A model generated the notes under the pieces. It searched no databases and was not told the DNA's origin. It saw only the letters and a list, made by a program, of their open reading frames with translations. From positions 2,914,001 through 2,978,000 of the forward strand of contig NZ_CP017157.1 in the NCBI RefSeq assembly GCF_001729485.1: 64,000 nucleotides of DNA, written 5' to 3'. A program made the position numbers and the translations under genes. Each line of letters starts with the position of its first letter. Within the stretch, counting starts at the first letter, position 1. Below are positions 50,885 to 60,023 of this stretch, in pieces. Origin of the DNA: Streptomyces lydicus (GTDB lineage Bacteria > Actinomycetota > Actinomycetes > Streptomycetales > Streptomycetaceae).

Positions 50885-52195
50885 ATGGGGCAGCACGAGA
50901 CCGTGGCGACGAGCCTCGCGGACACCGTACGCGAGGGCATCGGAGCCGCCCTTGCCGAGGTGGACGCGGACCTGGCCCGGCGCTACCCCGGCGACCCCGG
51001 CACCCGCCAGCCGGTGCACACGGTCTACGTCCCCGGCGACGTCTTCGCCGCCGACACCCTGCGTTCCTGGGGCGACCAGGCACTCGCCGCCCTCGACGAG
51101 CACGCCCCCGACGCCGCCGCGCTCGCCGCCGTACTGGACATCCCCGACGCGCTCGCCGCCGACGTCCACGACCGCGTACGCGCCAAGCTGACCCGTGAGC
51201 CCATCGAGGACCTGCGGATCGACTTCGAGGACGGCTACGGCCCGCGCCCGGACGTCGAGGAGGACGCTGCCGCGGCCCGCGCCGCCGCCCTGGTCGCCGC
51301 CGCGTACGGTGGGGGCACCTCCCGGCCGGAGGCTGGGGGAGGCACCGCGGCCCCCTACATGGGCATCCGGATGAAGTGCATGGAGGCCGCCGTCCGTGAC
51401 CGCGGCATCCGCACCCTCGACATCTTCCTGACCGGTCTCATGGAGGCCGGCGGCCTGCCCGACGGCCTGGTCCTCACGCTCCCGAAGGTGACCTACGCCG
51501 AGCAGGTCACCGCCATGGTGCGGCTGCTGGAGGCGTTCGAGAAGGCGCGTGGCCTGGAGAGCGGCCGGATCGGCTTCGAGATCCAGATCGAGACCACCCA
51601 GTCGATCCTGGGCGCCGACGGCCGGGCCACCGTGGCCCGCATGATCGAGGCCGCCGAGGGCCGGGCCACCTCGCTGCACTACGGCACCTTCGACTACAGC
51701 GCCTCCTGTGGCGTCAGCGCGGCGCACCAGTCCCTCGACCACCCGGCGGCCGACCACGCCAAGGCCGTCATGCAGGTGGCCGCGGCGGGCACCGGCGTCC
51801 GCCTCTCGGACGGCTCGACCAATGTCCTCCCGGTCGGCCCCACCAAGCAGGTGCACGACGCCTGGCGGCTGCACCACGGCCTCGTCCGCCGCTCCCTGGC
51901 CCGTGCCTACTACCAGGGCTGGGACATGCACCCGGCGCACCTGCCCACCCGTTACGCGGCGGTCTACGCCTTCTACCGCGAGGGACTCGAACAGGCGGCG
52001 GCCCGGCTCACCGCGTACGTGGCCAAGGCGGGCGGCGACGTCATGGACGAGCCCGCCACCGCCAAGGCCCTCAGCGGCTACCTCCTGCGCGGCCTGGACT
52101 GCGGCGCCGTGGACACCACCGAGGTCGCCCACCTCACCGGCCTGACCCGCACCGACCTCGACGCCTTGGCGGGCCGCCCGACGAAGACGGGGTGA
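50885..52195 (+). CDS. DUF6986 aldolase (HpcH/HpaI, CitE-like)
   Basis: 436-aa member of the HpcH/HpaI aldolase/CitE superfamily. It has the metal-binding DLRIDFEDGYGPRPD, FEIQIETTQSI and LHYGTFDYSASCGVSAAHQSLDHPAAD. It probably cleaves or forms a malyl-type C-C bond, possibly in glyoxylate or purine-nitrogen catabolism (inference). GGGAGG RBS before ATG 50885. Residues around 141-152 (GGGTSRPEAGGG) are encoded by an inserted dispersed palindromic element. Confidence 0.85.
   Translation: MGQHETVATSLADTVREGIGAALAEVDADLARRYPGDPGTRQPVHTVYVPGDVFAADTLRSWGDQALAALDEHAPDAAALAAVLDIPDALAADVHDRVRAKLTREPIEDLRIDFEDGYGPRPDVEEDAAAARAAALVAAAYGGGTSRPEAGGGTAAPYMGIRMKCMEAAVRDRGIRTLDIFLTGLMEAGGLPDGLVLTLPKVTYAEQVTAMVRLLEAFEKARGLESGRIGFEIQIETTQSILGADGRATVARMIEAAEGRATSLHYGTFDYSASCGVSAAHQSLDHPAADHAKAVMQVAAAGTGVRLSDGSTNVLPVGPTKQVHDAWRLHHGLVRRSLARAYYQGWDMHPAHLPTRYAAVYAFYREGLEQAAARLTAYVAKAGGDVMDEPATAKALSGYLLRGLDCGAVDTTEVAHLTGLTRTDLDALAGRPTKTG
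51308..51342 (+). repeat. Dispersed palindromic element inside CDS (copy A)
   Basis: Begins GGTGGGGGCACC and ends CTGGGGGAGG, with CGGCCG at its centre; in frame within the DUF6986 gene. Same ends as the element at 55961-56000. Confidence 0.6.
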
Positions 52196-53073
52196 GCGGG
52201 GGGCACAGCCGTGGGCGGCGCCGGGGCGGGGCCGGGGCGGGGCCGGTCGACGCCGGGGCCGGGCCGGTCGGTGCCGGTGCCGGGGCTGGTCGATGCCGAG
52301 GCCGGGGCCGGGGCCGGGCGGGGTTGGGGTCGGGGTCGGTGGACGTCGATGCCGGGGCCGGGGCCCGGCCCCATGCCTGAAGCCTCTCCTGCCTGAAGTC
52401 TTCCCTGCCTGACGCCTTCCCCAACTGAAGCCTTCCCTGCCTGAAGCCTTCCTTGGCGCCGAACTCACCCCCCACCCCCGAACCCACCCCCGCCCCCTCC
52501 CCCGAAGGGGGAGGAGGGGGAGGGGGCGGGGGAGAGCCGCGCGCGTTCGGAAGCCCGCTCCACGCGGGCGCGCGGAAGGTTCATGGCAGGCGGAAGGCTC
52601 ACGGCGGGCGCGGAAGCTGCGTCGCGCGTGCGCGTAACGGCGGGCCGCGCGCTCGGGAAGTCTCGCGCCCAGGCTCGCCCCGCCGGGCACGCCGCCGCGG
52701 CACGCCCGCCGGGCAGGCCCCCGGGCATGCCCCGCCGCGGCCGGGAGCGGTCGGCGTACGCGGTCGTCGTACGTCGTCGCCGCACGCGGTCCCGCGGCCG
52801 AACCCGGTGCCGCCGGCCGCACGGGGTCCCGCCGGCCGTGCGCTCCCGCGGCGTTGTCAGTGGCTCGTGCGAGCATGGCCGTGGGTTGAATCGGGACCAC
52901 GGCGGGGGGCGCTGATGAGGTCAGGGTGTGGCAGTCCGGCAAGGGTGTTGACGGTGCGTCAGCGGCTGGCGCGGGCTGTGTGGTGCCGTACGGCGGCGCG
53001 TACGGTCATCCGCCGTATCGCGCGCATCATGCGGAGGGCGCGGGTCGTCGGGGTCCGGATCGGTCCGGTCCGC
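52196..53073. other. 878-bp gene-free, repeat-rich region
   Basis: Contains GGCCGG(GGC/TCG) minisatellite-like sequence (52210-52370), a 5 x 16-bp tandem repeat (52374-52453), and a C-run/G-run hairpin-forming stretch (about 52466-52535). After that comes GC-rich sequence with no ORF I would support on either strand. Confidence 0.7.
52374..52453 (+). repeat. Five tandem copies of a 16-bp unit
   Basis: Unit TGCCTGAAGCCTTCCC starts at 52374, 52390, 52406, 52422 and 52438, with one to three changes per copy. Confidence 0.9.
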
Positions 53074-54114
53074 TCAGTCCTCGGCGGGCGGGATCTCGCC
53101 CGAGCCGCGGGCGATCAGGCGGGTCGGAATCTCCCTGCGGTGCGGCGGGTCGACGATGCCGTCGAGGCGCCGGAAGAGCAGTCCGGCGGCGGTGCGGCCC
53201 ATGCGCGCGGGGTCCTGGGCGACGACGGTGATCGCCGGCCGGACGAGATCGGCCAGTTCGAAGTCGTCGAAGCCGACGAGCGCGACCGGGCGCGGGCGTT
53301 CACCGAGGACACGTACGGCGGTGACGGTGACGCGGTTGTTGCCCGCGAAGAGCGCCGTGACGGGCTGCGGCGCGTCCAGCATCGCGGTCGCGGCGGCGCG
53401 CACCCGGTCGGGATCGGTGGAGCCCAGCGAGACCCACGCGTCGTCAACGGGCAGCCCCGCGGCGGCCATTGCGGTGCGATAGCCGCGCAGCCGCTCCCGC
53501 GCGGTGTGGATCCGCGGCTGGTCGCCGATGAAGCCGATCCGCCGGTGGCCGTGCGCGATGAGGTGGGCCACCGCGTCCTGGGCGCCGCCGAAGTTGTCGG
53601 AGAGCACGACGTCCGCGTCGATGCGGCCCGCCGGGCGGTCCACGAACACCGTCGCTATCCCGGCCGTGATCTCCGGTTCCAGATACCGGTGGTCGTCGCC
53701 GGCCGGGATGATGACCAGGCCGTCCACCCTCCGCGCGCACAGCGCGAGCACCAACTCCTGTTCGCGGGCCGGGTCCTCGGCGCTGGAGCCGTTGATCAGC
53801 AGCGCGCCGTGGTCGCGGGCCACCTCTTCGACGGCGCGGTTGAGCGGACCGTAGAAAGGGTCGGCGAGGTCTTCCAGTACGAGGCCGATGCTGGCCGTAC
53901 GGCCCTTGCGCAGGATGCGGGCGGAGTCGTTGCGGCGGAAGCCGAGGGCGGTGATGGCCTCCTGCACCCGGCGTTCGGTGTCGGGGGTGACGCCCGGCTC
54001 GCCGTTGACCACGCGGGAGACCGTCTTGAGGCCGACTCCGGCGCGCGCCGCCACGTCCTTCATCGTGGGGCGGGTGCCATAGCGGCGGGACGTGCCTCGG
54101 GCGGTGTCGGTCAC
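53074..54114 (-). CDS. LacI-family transcriptional regulator
   Basis: 346 aa. N-terminal LacI HTH TMKDVAARAGVGLKTVSRVVNG (17-38) with hinge RKGRTASIGLVLEDLADPF, then a periplasmic-binding-type sugar domain (HGHRRIGFIGD, LVGFDDFELADLV). It probably represses the divergent ROK gene and itself through the GACAACGTTGTC site. GTG start at 54114. Confidence 0.94.
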   Translation of the reverse strand: MTDTARGTSRRYGTRPTMKDVAARAGVGLKTVSRVVNGEPGVTPDTERRVQEAITALGFRRNDSARILRKGRTASIGLVLEDLADPFYGPLNRAVEEVARDHGALLINGSSAEDPAREQELVLALCARRVDGLVIIPAGDDHRYLEPEITAGIATVFVDRPAGRIDADVVLSDNFGGAQDAVAHLIAHGHRRIGFIGDQPRIHTARERLRGYRTAMAAAGLPVDDAWVSLGSTDPDRVRAAATAMLDAPQPVTALFAGNNRVTVTAVRVLGERPRPVALVGFDDFELADLVRPAITVVAQDPARMGRTAAGLLFRRLDGIVDPPHRREIPTRLIARGSGEIPPAED

Positions 54115-54168
54115 GGGTGCGGCCCTGTTTCTGTCGGCGTCCAGGTGTGGCGTCGAGCATAGCCTCTA

Positions 54169-54180
54169 GACAACGTTGTC
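54169..54180. promoter_or_regulatory. LacI-type operator
   Basis: Perfect 12-bp palindrome GACAACGTTGTC with central CG, typical of LacI/GalR operators, between the divergent lacI-like and ROK genes. Confidence 0.7.
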
Positions 54181-54254
54181 AATCGGGGGAAGACTGGCGT
54201 TCTCACGCCGGGCCGGCACCCCGGCCCCCGGGCCCACCAGGAGATTCCACACCG

Positions 54255-55211
54255 ATGCAGACGGACCTCAGCGCAGCTTTGGACATCGGCGGCACCAAGA
54301 TCGCCGGCGCTCTGGTGGACGCACACGGCAGACTGCTCGTCCGGGCCGCCCGGCCCACGCCCGCCGATCAGGACGGGGCGACGGTGATGCGCGCGGTGGC
54401 CGAGGTGGTCCGGGAGCTCGCCGCGGGGCCGGACTGGGCGCGGGTGGCGGCGGTCGGAATCGGCAGCGCGGGCCCGGTGGACGCGCAGGCCGGCACGGTC
54501 AGCCCGGTGAACATCCCCGGCTGGCGCGCCTTTCCGCTCGTCGCCGGGGTGCGGGCGCTCGTCGGCGACCGCCCGGTCGTGCTGGTCGGCGACGGGGTGG
54601 CGATGACCGCGGCCGAGCACTGGCAGGGGGCCGCGCGCGGCCACGCCAATGCGCTGTGCATGGTGGTCTCCACGGGCGTGGGCGGAGGGCTCGTCCTCAA
54701 CGGGCGACTGCATCCCGGCCCCACGGGTAACGCCGGGCACATCGGTCACATCAGCGTCGACCTCGACGGTGACCCCTGCCCGTGCGGGGCCCGCGGCTGC
54801 GTGGAGCGGATCGCCAGCGGCCCCAACATCGCGCGCCGGGCGCTGGCCAACGGCTGGCTTCCGGGCCCCGACGGGGACGTCAGCGCCGCCGCCGTCGCCG
54901 CCTCCGCGCGTGCCGGGGACCCGGTCGCCGTTCGCTCCTTCGAGCGGGCCGCCCAGGCGCTGGCCGCCGGCATCGCCGCCACCGCGACGCTCGTCGAGAT
55001 CGATATCGCGGTGATCGGTGGGGGAGTTGCGGGTGCGGGAGAGGTGCTCTTCGCCCCGTTGCGTGCGGCTCTGCGGGACTATGCCACGCTCTCGTTCACC
55101 GCGGGGCTGACGGTCGTACCGGCCCGGATGGGGACGGACGCCGGTGTGGTGGGCGCCGCCGCGGCCGCCGCGCAACAGTCCCGTCTCGATGCCTTCGTGC
55201 CCGCACCCTGA
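54255..55211 (+). CDS. ROK-family sugar kinase
   Basis: 318-aa ROK protein without an HTH, so a kinase rather than a repressor. Phosphate-1 motif LDIGGTKIAGALVD, GTGVGGGLVLNG-type loop (STGVGGGL), and zinc motif CPCGARGCVE. It likely phosphorylates glucose, N-acetylmannosamine or a similar hexose. Divergent from the LacI regulator. AGGAG lies rather far (13 nt) from ATG 54255. Confidence 0.92.
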   Translation: MQTDLSAALDIGGTKIAGALVDAHGRLLVRAARPTPADQDGATVMRAVAEVVRELAAGPDWARVAAVGIGSAGPVDAQAGTVSPVNIPGWRAFPLVAGVRALVGDRPVVLVGDGVAMTAAEHWQGAARGHANALCMVVSTGVGGGLVLNGRLHPGPTGNAGHIGHISVDLDGDPCPCGARGCVERIASGPNIARRALANGWLPGPDGDVSAAAVAASARAGDPVAVRSFERAAQALAAGIAATATLVEIDIAVIGGGVAGAGEVLFAPLRAALRDYATLSFTAGLTVVPARMGTDAGVVGAAAAAAQQSRLDAFVPAP

Positions 55212-55341
55212 CGCCCCCACGAGCCCCCGCGCGCCCCTTAGTCTGTTGCCGACCGGGCCGTACGCCTGAGGTGCGACGGCGTACAGGTGCGGCAGGCGCA
55301 GGTGCACAGGCAGCGTACGGGTATCGGGGGGTTCGGCGACG

Positions 55342-57609
55342 GTGACACCGGGGGAGCGTGAGCAGGGCGGGGCGGACGAGGCCCGGGGCGCGCACAGTGC
55401 CGACGGTACGGGCGGTGGGGGCGGCCCCGATGCCGCGGGTGGTGCGCCGGGTTCCGGTGCCGCGGGCGGCGGTCCGGCCGACGCCGCCGCGAGCGAGCCC
55501 CGGCGGGGGCAGGACGCCGATCTGACCGGGCGGGTGCTCGGTGGCCGGTACCGCGTGACCGGGCGGATCGGGCGCGGCGGCATGGGCGTGGTCTGCCGTG
55601 CGGTCGACGAGGTGCTGGGCCGGGAGGTCGCGGTCAAGGTGCTGCGCGCCTACACCGATGCCTCCGCACCGGAACTCGCCGACCTGCGCACCCGTATGCA
55701 GCGCGAGGCGCGGGCCGCGGCCCGTATCCGGCACTCCGGCGTGGTCACCGTCCACGACGTCATCGACGAGGACGGCCGGCCGGTCATCGTGATGGAGCTG
55801 GTGGACGGAGCGTCGCTGGACGACGCGATCGAGCAGCGTGGTTCCCTCGATCCCCGGGAGACCGCGCGGATCGGCGCCCAGGTCATGGACGCGCTGGACG
55901 CCGCCCATCGGGCGGGTGTCCTGCACCGGGACGTGAAGCCGGGCAATGTGCTGCTGGAAGGGTGGGGGCACCAACCGGGACCTTCCGGCCCTGGGGGAGG
56001 CCGGGTGGTGCTCACGGACTTCGGCATCGCCAGCATCGAGGCCCCCGGCGACGGCGCGACCACCAACCTCACCCGCAGCGGTGAACTGGTCGGCTCGCTC
56101 GACTACTTGCCGCCGGAGCGGGCGCAGGGTCAGGACCCCACCCCCGCCTGCGACATCTGGTCGCTGGGCATGACGCTCTACGCGGCGGTCGAGGGCGGCG
56201 GCGCGCCGTTCCGCCGTACGTCGGTCTGGTCGACGCTCACCGCGATCGTCACCGAGGCGCTACCGGAGCCGCGGCGGGCCGGGCCGCTCACTCCCGTGCT
56301 GTACGCCCTGATGGCCAAGAACCCCGCCGACCGGCCGTCCGCGGCGCAGGCCCGTGGTCTGCTCCAGGCGGTCGCCGAGGGTCGCGAGCCCGTCCTGCCG
56401 CCCCCGCCCGGCGCGCCGCATCCGGCCACGGCGACGGATGTCCGGCCGATCCCGCCGCCGTCGCCGGGGGGACCGTCGCCGCTGGGGCCCGGCCCGCAGT
56501 CCGGTGCCGACGCCGGCGCGCCCCCGGCCGGTTGGCTCGGGGGCGGCCCGGGAGGCCAGGGCGGCGGACCGGAACCGCAGGGCGGCGGCCAGGGGCAGCC
56601 CCCGGCGGTCTCCCCGTCCGGCGGGCCGGTCCCGCACCCCGGCGCCGCCACGCAGCCCTCGGTTCCCGCTCCGCATCCCTCGGCGCCGGCCCCCGCTTCC
56701 CAGCAGCCGGCGGGCTTCTCGTACCCGGCTCCGGGGCCCGCGTACGACCCGCCCGGTGTGGTGGCCGGTCCGCCCGTCGGCGCGACCGGTGCGCACCCGC
56801 TCCCCGGCGGCGGCTCCGCCGGGCGGGACACCGAGCGGCTGCCCGCCCGTGGGCGGCGCCGGGGCGCGCTCGCCGCGGCGGCGGCGCTGGCCGTGCTCGC
56901 CGCCGGCGGCGGGGTGACCTACGCGCTGGTCGGCGGGGGACCGGGCAGGACCGTCGCGGACGGCGGCAGCCGGTCGGCGGCGCCCGCGGGGACGCCCGGC
57001 GGGCCGGGTGCGCCGAGCGCCGACGGTGGCAAGGACGAGGGCAAGGGCCACGGCGAGGAACGGAAGGCGAACGGGGGCGGTGCGGGCCAGTCCGGGGGCG
57101 CGGACGCCGGGAAGGACGCCGGACCGTCCGCCCCGGGCGGCCCGTCGGACGGCGGGACCGCCAAGGACCCCAAGTCCGCTGACACCGGCGGGAGTTCGGG
57201 CGGGCAGGGCGACGGCGGGCAGAGTGGTACGGGCGGCGGCAGCGGCTCGGGCGGATCACACGGCACCTCCGGCGGGTCCGGGGGCGGCGCGACGGGCGGC
57301 AGCGGCGGTGGTCCGACGCCGGCCCCCTCGTCGTGCGTGTCCATCGGCGGCAGCAGGACCAACTGCGACGTCTGGCGCACCGCGAACTCTTACACCGCGT
57401 CCTTCCAGCAGGTCGGACATCTGAACATGGGCACCAACTACTTCTACTGCCAGGCGAATCTGGGCCGTCGCGAGACGTACGGGAAGTGGACGAACGTGTG
57501 GTGGGCCAAGACCGATGACGACAGCGGCAACGCGGGCGTCTATGTCAGCGTGGTCTACCTGAAGGGCGGAGCGAACGACCAGCCGGTCCCGGGGCTGCCC
57601 ACCTGCTGA
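55342..57609 (+). CDS. Receptor-type Ser/Thr protein kinase
   Basis: 755 aa, GTG start. A low-complexity N-terminus (1-57) precedes a Hanks kinase domain ~65-330 (GRGGMGVV, AVKVL, HRDVKPGN, DFG in LTDFGIAS). Then come a Pro/Gly-rich cytoplasmic linker, one TM (ALAAAAALAVLAAGGGVTYALV, ~515-535), a Gly/Ser-rich extracellular spacer and a C-terminal ~95-aa domain with four Cys (SSCVSIGG ... TNCDVW ... FYCQANL ... LPTC). The last domain is a possible sensor, unlike PASTA repeats. A dispersed palindromic element adds ~13 residues between HRDVKPGN and DFG. Confidence 0.93.
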   Translation: MTPGEREQGGADEARGAHSADGTGGGGGPDAAGGAPGSGAAGGGPADAAASEPRRGQDADLTGRVLGGRYRVTGRIGRGGMGVVCRAVDEVLGREVAVKVLRAYTDASAPELADLRTRMQREARAAARIRHSGVVTVHDVIDEDGRPVIVMELVDGASLDDAIEQRGSLDPRETARIGAQVMDALDAAHRAGVLHRDVKPGNVLLEGWGHQPGPSGPGGGRVVLTDFGIASIEAPGDGATTNLTRSGELVGSLDYLPPERAQGQDPTPACDIWSLGMTLYAAVEGGGAPFRRTSVWSTLTAIVTEALPEPRRAGPLTPVLYALMAKNPADRPSAAQARGLLQAVAEGREPVLPPPPGAPHPATATDVRPIPPPSPGGPSPLGPGPQSGADAGAPPAGWLGGGPGGQGGGPEPQGGGQGQPPAVSPSGGPVPHPGAATQPSVPAPHPSAPAPASQQPAGFSYPAPGPAYDPPGVVAGPPVGATGAHPLPGGGSAGRDTERLPARGRRRGALAAAAALAVLAAGGGVTYALVGGGPGRTVADGGSRSAAPAGTPGGPGAPSADGGKDEGKGHGEERKANGGGAGQSGGADAGKDAGPSAPGGPSDGGTAKDPKSADTGGSSGGQGDGGQSGTGGGSGSGGSHGTSGGSGGGATGGSGGGPTPAPSSCVSIGGSRTNCDVWRTANSYTASFQQVGHLNMGTNYFYCQANLGRRETYGKWTNVWWAKTDDDSGNAGVYVSVVYLKGGANDQPVPGLPTC
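55961..56000 (+). repeat. Dispersed palindromic element inside CDS (copy B)
   Basis: Starts GGTGGGGGCACC and ends CTGGGGGAGG around a CGGGACCTTCCGG core; in frame in the kinase gene, adding GWGHQPGPSGPGGG. Relative of 51308-51342. Confidence 0.6.
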
Positions 57610-57742
57610 GCCGGTGCGGCCGCGGCCCCGGGTGGCGGCGCCGGACGCGGCCGGCCTGGCGCAGCGCGGTGCCGGACGGACCCGGGAGCCATCGCCCCGC
57701 GGGTCCGCCCGGCGTAACGGCTGGTCGCCGTCAACTCCCCTC

Positions 57743-59812
57743 TCAGCAGCTGAACTTGGCGTCGCCCCAGTCGGCGTGGTCGTAGTCGATCCCGTCCCCG
57801 CCGTCGGTCACGACGAGGCGGACGGTCTCGGCTCCGGCGACCGGGACGCTGAGGGCCGTCGGGGCGTCCGTACCGGTGAGCGTGCCCGTCGAGGTGACGA
57901 GCCGGCCGTCCGCCCACACCTCGAAGCGGACCGAACCCCGGTCGCCGGCCTCGTCGTCGATCCCGACCCGGGCACTGAAGGCGGAGCAGCGCCCGCCGGT
58001 GTAGAAGCCGACCTCGCTGGGCGCGTGCACGCCGAGGCCCCTGGTGAAGGCGGTGCCTCCGATGCTCATCGGCCGGCCGTCACCGGCACCGCTCTCCCCG
58101 ACGCTGGTGTTCCGCTCGACCGGGCCCCAGCCGTTGGCGGCGGTCAGCCAGGGCAGGTCGGCGGCGTACGTGGTCCCGGCCGGCGGGGGCACCACGACGT
58201 GCGCCGTCCCGGGCAGGGTGGCGGTGGCCCGCGCACCGTTCGGGGCGCGGTAGGCGGCGGTGAGCGGCAGGTCGTAGGCGCCGGGCGCAATGCCGGCCGG
58301 TGCGGTGATCCGCCAGCTGGTGGTGAGCGTCCGGCCGCCGGCCAGGGCGCGGGCGGTGGCGGGCGTGGTGGCCTTGCTCTGCCAGCCCTGCGGGGCCTTG
58401 AGCGTCACGGTGAGGTTCCTGGCCGGGGTGCCGCCGAGGTTGCGTACGGTGGAGCGGACGGCGGCCGGGGTGCCGGCCTCGACGAGCGGGGCGCGGTCGG
58501 TGCCGGTCTCGACGGCCGGCGGGTAATCCGTCCAGCGCTTGTCGGCGGTGACGCGGAAGACGGTGGTGCCGTGGGCGGGCACGGTCGCCGAGATGGTGCC
58601 GGTGGTGTGGGTGTCGCGGTGCTGCCACAGGTCCCGCAGACGGTAGCCGGCGGCCTGCGGAAGGCCCGCGGCCGCGGCGGTGGTGGCGATCCGCTGCGGC
58701 TGGCCGGTCTCGTTGAACAGCGCCACCGCGCGGCCGCCGTCGGCCAGTTGCTTGACCAGCGTCCAGCGGCCGGCGTCGGACCTCAGCACGGTGGCCTGCT
58801 TGCCCAGGGCGTCCTGGTCGAGTGCGATGACGTCCTTGTTGGACAGGATCTCGAAGGTCTCCGGGGTCGCCTTGCGCAGGTCGGAGCCGATCAGCAGCGG
58901 GGCGGACATCATCGCCCAGAGGGAGAAGTGGCTGCGGTATTCGGTGTCCGTCATGCCGCCGTTGCCGACCTCCAGCATGTCGGGGTCGTTCCAGTGCCCG
59001 GGGCCGGCGTACGGCGCCAGCGGCAGGTTCTGCTTGGCGATGTCGAGCATGCTCGACCAGGAGTCACTGATGTCGCCGGTGGTGCGCCACAGATGTCCTA
59101 CGTCCGACGCCCACTCCCAGGGCTTGTTCTCGCCCCATTCGCAGATGCTGTAGACGATGGGCCGGCCGGTGGCCTTCAGCGCGTCCCGCATGGTGCGGTA
59201 CCGCTGCTTGGCGTCCACGCCCTGGTTATTGCAGTTGTCGTACTTGAGGTAGTCCACACCCCAGTCGGCGAACTGCTGGGCGTCGGACCGCTCGTGTCCG
59301 AGGCCGCCGGGGAACCCGGCCGAGTTGCAGGTCTTGGTGCCGGCGCTGGTGTAGATCCCGAACTTCAGGCCCTTGGCGTGGACGTAGTCGGCGACGGCTT
59401 TGATGCCGTGCGGGAAGCGCTGAGGGTCCGGGACGAGCTTGCCGTTCCCGTCCCGGGTGGGCAGCGCCCAGCAGTCGTCGAGATTGACGTACTGGTAGCC
59501 GGCGTCCTTGAGGCCCTTGGCGAGGAACAGGTCGGCGATGCCTTTGACCATCTCCTCGTTGAACTCGGCCCGGCAGTGGGTGGAGTTCCAGTTGTTGAAA
59601 CCCATCGGGGGCGTCTTCGCGAGCCCGTCGGGGAGTCGGGGCGCGGTGGCGGTACGGCTGTTGTGCGCGGTGTCGGTGGTACCCGGGGTGTGGGGCACGT
59701 CGGCCGCGGCGGGCAGGGCGGTCGCCCCTGCCGTACACAGCAGTGCCGCGGACAGCGCTCCGACGATTCTTCGGTGGCCTCGCCGGTGGGTGGTGCTGAT
59801 GTGCACGCGCAT
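57743..59812 (-). CDS. Secreted GH27 alpha-galactosidase with NPCBM domain
   Basis: 689 aa. A signal peptide (RRGHRR then a hydrophobic core to AAA) is followed by a GH27 (beta/alpha)8 barrel: TPPMGFNNWN, nucleophile Asp in YLKYDNCN, acid/base region WNDPDMLEVG. Then a beta-sandwich, an NEW3-like domain (~425-520) and a C-terminal NPCBM carbohydrate-binding domain (~545-689). It releases alpha-galactose from polymers outside the cell. Divergent from a sugar ABC importer that probably takes up the products. Confidence 0.95.
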   Translation of the reverse strand: MRVHISTTHRRGHRRIVGALSAALLCTAGATALPAAADVPHTPGTTDTAHNSRTATAPRLPDGLAKTPPMGFNNWNSTHCRAEFNEEMVKGIADLFLAKGLKDAGYQYVNLDDCWALPTRDGNGKLVPDPQRFPHGIKAVADYVHAKGLKFGIYTSAGTKTCNSAGFPGGLGHERSDAQQFADWGVDYLKYDNCNNQGVDAKQRYRTMRDALKATGRPIVYSICEWGENKPWEWASDVGHLWRTTGDISDSWSSMLDIAKQNLPLAPYAGPGHWNDPDMLEVGNGGMTDTEYRSHFSLWAMMSAPLLIGSDLRKATPETFEILSNKDVIALDQDALGKQATVLRSDAGRWTLVKQLADGGRAVALFNETGQPQRIATTAAAAGLPQAAGYRLRDLWQHRDTHTTGTISATVPAHGTTVFRVTADKRWTDYPPAVETGTDRAPLVEAGTPAAVRSTVRNLGGTPARNLTVTLKAPQGWQSKATTPATARALAGGRTLTTSWRITAPAGIAPGAYDLPLTAAYRAPNGARATATLPGTAHVVVPPPAGTTYAADLPWLTAANGWGPVERNTSVGESGAGDGRPMSIGGTAFTRGLGVHAPSEVGFYTGGRCSAFSARVGIDDEAGDRGSVRFEVWADGRLVTSTGTLTGTDAPTALSVPVAGAETVRLVVTDGGDGIDYDHADWGDAKFSC

Positions 59813-59945
59813 GGTTCGCGTCCTCCAACTTCGGGAGAGGTGGGGTGAGGGCGTGTACCTGTCACTGGCGAGTGTTTACGGTAGGGCTTGTTGGAGTCTG
59901 TTGGAAGAGGAGCGGTAACGGTTCAGCCTGCGCCTGCCAAAACCC

Positions 59946-59974
59946 TTGACGCGACCTGCCGTTCGGAGTGAGAT
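59946..59974 (+). promoter_or_regulatory. Promoter of the sugar ABC operon
   Basis: -35 TTGACG (59946-59951), a 17-nt spacer, -10 TGAGAT (59969-59974), about 50 nt before the ATG; RBS GAGGAGGGG. Confidence 0.5.
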
Positions 59975-60023
59975 CCCACCACTCGCGTTCGGTTCTGTTT
60001 GGTTCCACCCCTGAGGAGGGGCC

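Noticed and set aside
57743..59812. GH27 enzyme as tailoring hydrolase of the antibiotic
   Set aside because: It is secreted, carries NPCBM and faces a sugar importer 24 kb from the cluster, so it belongs to galactoside use.
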